Below are positions 6,093-7,408 of a DNA stretch of 7,408 nt, piece by piece. This DNA comes from Spirochaetota bacterium (GTDB lineage Bacteria > Spirochaetota > Spirochaetia > DSM-27196 > PWMO01). How positions within the stretch are numbered: the stretch's first letter is position 1; each line of letters starts with the position of its first letter. A program made the position numbers and the translations under genes. Under the pieces are notes generated by a model. That model saw only the letters and a program-made list of their open reading frames with translations, ran no database searches and was not told the DNA's origin. The DNA lies in contig JAAAOR010000144.1 in the NCBI GenBank assembly GCA_009908735.1, positions 1 through 7,408 on the forward strand, given 5' to 3'.

Positions 6093-6478
6093 GGCTTACT
6101 CTGGACACAAACGCCTACACCGCCTTTTGCCTGGGTGAGGATCAGGTACTCCAACTCATGGAAAGCGCCGATGAGCTGCTGATTCCGGCGGTGGTGATCG
6201 GTGAGCTTGTGTCCGGCTTCGTTCAAGGATCTCGCAAGCAGGAGAACCTGGACCTGCTTGACGCATTCCTGGCCCAGCCTGGAGTCTTCATGCAGCCGAT
6301 TGCCCGCCGCGAAGCCGACCGATTCGGGCTGCTCATAAAGGCACTGCGACAAGCCGGCACCCCCATTCCAACGAACGATGTCTGGATAGCTGCTGCGGCT
6401 CTCTGTGCGGATGCCGCTGTTCTCACCCGCGACAGCCATTTCGACTCCGTGCTTGGCCTGCTGACGGTCGGGTTTTAG
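6089..6478 (+). CDS. vapC: PIN-domain toxin, VapC-like ribonuclease
   Basis: A 129-residue single-domain protein, normal length for VapC. The ATG at 6089 overlaps the antitoxin stop (ATGA) and has no strong ribosome binding site of its own, consistent with translational coupling; an in-frame TTG at 6083 is less likely. The acidic residues of the PIN active site are all visible: D6 in TLDTNAY, E39 in VIGEL, D97 in TNDVWIAAAA and D115 in LTRDSHF. These coordinate Mg or Mn for single-strand RNA cleavage; known VapC toxins cut tRNA or rRNA at defined sites, but the target here cannot be inferred. The protein ends close after the conserved SHFDSVLGL, as expected, so the toxin looks intact. The gene symbol denotes the family only. 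Confidence 0.88.
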   Translation: MRLTLDTNAYTAFCLGEDQVLQLMESADELLIPAVVIGELVSGFVQGSRKQENLDLLDAFLAQPGVFMQPIARREADRFGLLIKALRQAGTPIPTNDVWIAAAALCADAAVLTRDSHFDSVLGLLTVGF

Positions 6479-6488
6479 TGCCGTTTTT

Positions 6489-6510
6489 GATGACAAATGG
6501 CATCTATAAT
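6489..6510 (+). promoter_or_regulatory. Candidate promoter and dyad of the second toxin-antitoxin module
   Basis: A perfect TATAAT lies at 6505-6510, 13 bases before the likely ATG at 6524, predicting a start near 6517 and an almost leaderless mRNA. No good -35 box is seen at 16-18 bases. Directly upstream, 6489-6504 reads GATGaCAAATGgCATC, an imperfect dyad with 6 of 8 pairs matching, a plausible operator for the AbrB-like antitoxin or its complex. Confidence 0.45.
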
Positions 6511-6523
6511 GGTAAACTGTAGT

Positions 6524-6796
6524 ATGAGCGTGAAGACGAGAATCGACCGCGCAGGCAGGATCGTCATCCCAAAAGAACTGCGGGACCGCTACGGTCTCGA
6601 GAACGGCACGGAGGTAGAGGTGATCGCGGTTCCCGACGGCATCACGCTCGTTCCCGCGCGATCCGAACGGCGTCTCGTGCGAGTCGGACGGGTTGTCGCA
6701 ATCGATACCGGCGCAGAGAAAGCTCCGGCAGAGGCTTTCGACATCGATCGAGCGAGAACAGAGCAGTTAACTCGCAAGGGGGGGCTCTCCTCGTGA
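6524..6796 (+). CDS. AbrB/MazE-type (SpoVT-AbrB) antitoxin
   Basis: A 90-residue protein. Residues 1-46 carry the swapped-hairpin AbrB signature: TRIDRAGRIVIPKELRDRYG, then LENGTEVEVIAVPDGITLVP. This fold dimerises and binds DNA. The remaining tail is the usual toxin-contacting region. Starts at 6497 and 6509 are possible in frame, but both fall upstream of or within the TATAAT box, so 6524 is preferred; no ribosome binding site precedes any of them. The stop overlaps the toxin GTG (GTGA, 6793-6796). It should neutralise the downstream PIN protein and repress its own promoter. It belongs to a different fold class from the ribbon-helix-helix antitoxin of the preceding module, so the two modules are not a simple duplication. 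Confidence 0.85.
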   Translation: MSVKTRIDRAGRIVIPKELRDRYGLENGTEVEVIAVPDGITLVPARSERRLVRVGRVVAIDTGAEKAPAEAFDIDRARTEQLTRKGGLSS

Positions 6797-7227
6797 GGGT
6801 CGGCGTGGATACCTCGGTAATCGTGGCTGCGGTGCATGCAAACCACCCCGTTCACGCGGTAGCAGCACATTGGCTCGACCGGGCGTTCGCTGCGCACGAG
6901 GTCGTCGTTGCGCATCATTCGATCATAGAGTCTTTTGCGGTGCTGACCCGTCTACCTGCTGAGTACCGACTCTCCCCCACGGAAGCAGAGACCGTCCTCA
7001 GCGAAACTCTACAGGAGAAGGTGAGTATCGCCCCGTTTTCATCTCAATCGAGCTGGGCCGCGCTCCACTCCCTCGCAGACGCACCCTCGGCCGGTGGGGC
7101 GAGCTATGACGCGTTCATCATTCACCTGCTCTTGCAGGCCGCCGTCGATGTGATCGTAACGTACAATGCGGCGGACTTCGCGCGACTCACCCGTGCGGTG
7201 CGGGTTGCCGAGCCCACCGAGGTCTAG
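6793..7227 (+). CDS. vapC: PIN-domain toxin, VapC-like ribonuclease (second module)
   Basis: A 144-residue PIN protein starting at GTG 6793, with a G-rich stretch (6779-6784) eight bases upstream as a weak binding site and a GTGA overlap with the antitoxin. Active-site candidates are D6 (GVDTSVIVAA), E46 (SIIESFAVLTRLP), D106 (GGASYDAFI) and N125/D128 (VTYNAADF). GG-x-x-YDA and T-x-N-x-x-DF mark a PIN subgroup distinct from the toxin at 6089, which has TNDVWIAA and TRDSHF. The expected activity is metal-dependent RNA cleavage; the target is unknown. The length is normal and nothing is broken. No terminator follows in the next 180 bases. Confidence 0.86.
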   Translation: MRVGVDTSVIVAAVHANHPVHAVAAHWLDRAFAAHEVVVAHHSIIESFAVLTRLPAEYRLSPTEAETVLSETLQEKVSIAPFSSQSSWAALHSLADAPSAGGASYDAFIIHLLLQAAVDVIVTYNAADFARLTRAVRVAEPTEV

Positions 7228-7239
7228 CCCGGTCAACCA

Positions 7240-7408
7240 CTATCGCCTGCTCGCCGGAAGCCGCACGGGGATACGCTTACCGAGGATACGGGCTGGATCG
7301 TGGCCTCAGTCTGCGATGGTGATGTCGATCCGATTTGAGAGCTGATCGAAGATAGTGCCGTTCCCGCGCACGCAGGTACTTCTACATCGCTTTACGAATG
7401 AACCCTTA
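7240..7408 (-). pseudogene. Possible degraded 3' end of a gene entering from the right edge
   Basis: On the minus strand a frame enters open from 7407 and reads, among others, GTIFDQLSNRIDITIAD before a TGA at 7308-7306. The same frame continues open to a TAG at 7242-7240 with a basic tail including GKRIPVRLPASRR. The composition is protein-like, but 33 codons could be open by chance and I recognise no family. It may be a gene interrupted by an in-frame stop, ending convergently 12 bases from the PIN toxin. Otherwise I see nothing in 7228-7408. Confidence 0.2.

Noticed and set aside
7269..7290. Direct repeat GGATACG with a 15-base period after the second PIN toxin
   Set aside because: Only two 7-base copies; easily expected by chance and not linked to a recognisable element.
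1..7408. CRISPR array, tRNA, rRNA or insertion sequence
   Set aside because: No regularly spaced repeats, no cloverleaf-like or ribosomal sequence, and no transposase or terminal inverted repeats with target duplication were seen on either strand.

Overview
This is a bacterial window, moderately GC-rich by eye. It carries strong GGAGG-type ribosome binding sites and 4-base ATGA or GTGA overlaps between partner genes. The sequence does not fix a taxon. The mix of helicases, unknown proteins, tandem toxin-antitoxin modules, a broken chimeric gene and a non-coding GC-rich stretch looks like an accessory or defence-type island rather than a housekeeping locus.

Left part (1-4419, all minus strand, read right to left). 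A small unknown protein (4419-3910) is followed by a complete UvrD/Rep-type superfamily 1 helicase with a coiled-coil N-terminal half (3785-1584). That gene overlaps by ATGA with the start of a large-helicase gene (from 1587). The large helicase is broken. It has the N-terminal region, Q-motif, Walker A and motif Ia, then one base appears to be missing in a G6 run (1093-1098). Once the frame is restored, the protein stops being a helicase just before motif II. It continues without a stop to the left edge as an unrelated module: one partial and one complete RNA polymerase alpha-C-terminal-domain-like repeat, then a sigma-70 region-4-like helix-turn-helix. I read this as a deletion-born chimera of two neighbouring genes. 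The helicase-helicase pairing resembles operons of anti-phage or DNA-processing systems, but no named system can be assigned.

Middle (4420-5840). About 540 bases without a convincing gene hold several hairpins, a GC-rich palindrome cluster and a minus-strand intrinsic terminator. The terminator belongs to a DIP1984/DUF6847-family gene (5590-5018, minus). Its promoter and that of the first toxin-antitoxin module diverge from the 5591-5840 intergenic region.

Right part (5841-7227, plus strand). Two VapBC-like modules lie in tandem. The first pairs a FitA-like ribbon-helix-helix antitoxin with a PIN toxin. The second pairs an AbrB-like antitoxin with a different PIN toxin. In each, the antitoxin comes first and overlaps the toxin start by 4 bases. 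The first module has TGAGTCA-type repeats around its ribosome binding site, a likely autoregulatory target. The second has a TATAAT box only 13 bases before its likely start codon and no visible ribosome binding site. The last 180 bases hold at most a degraded gene end on the minus strand.
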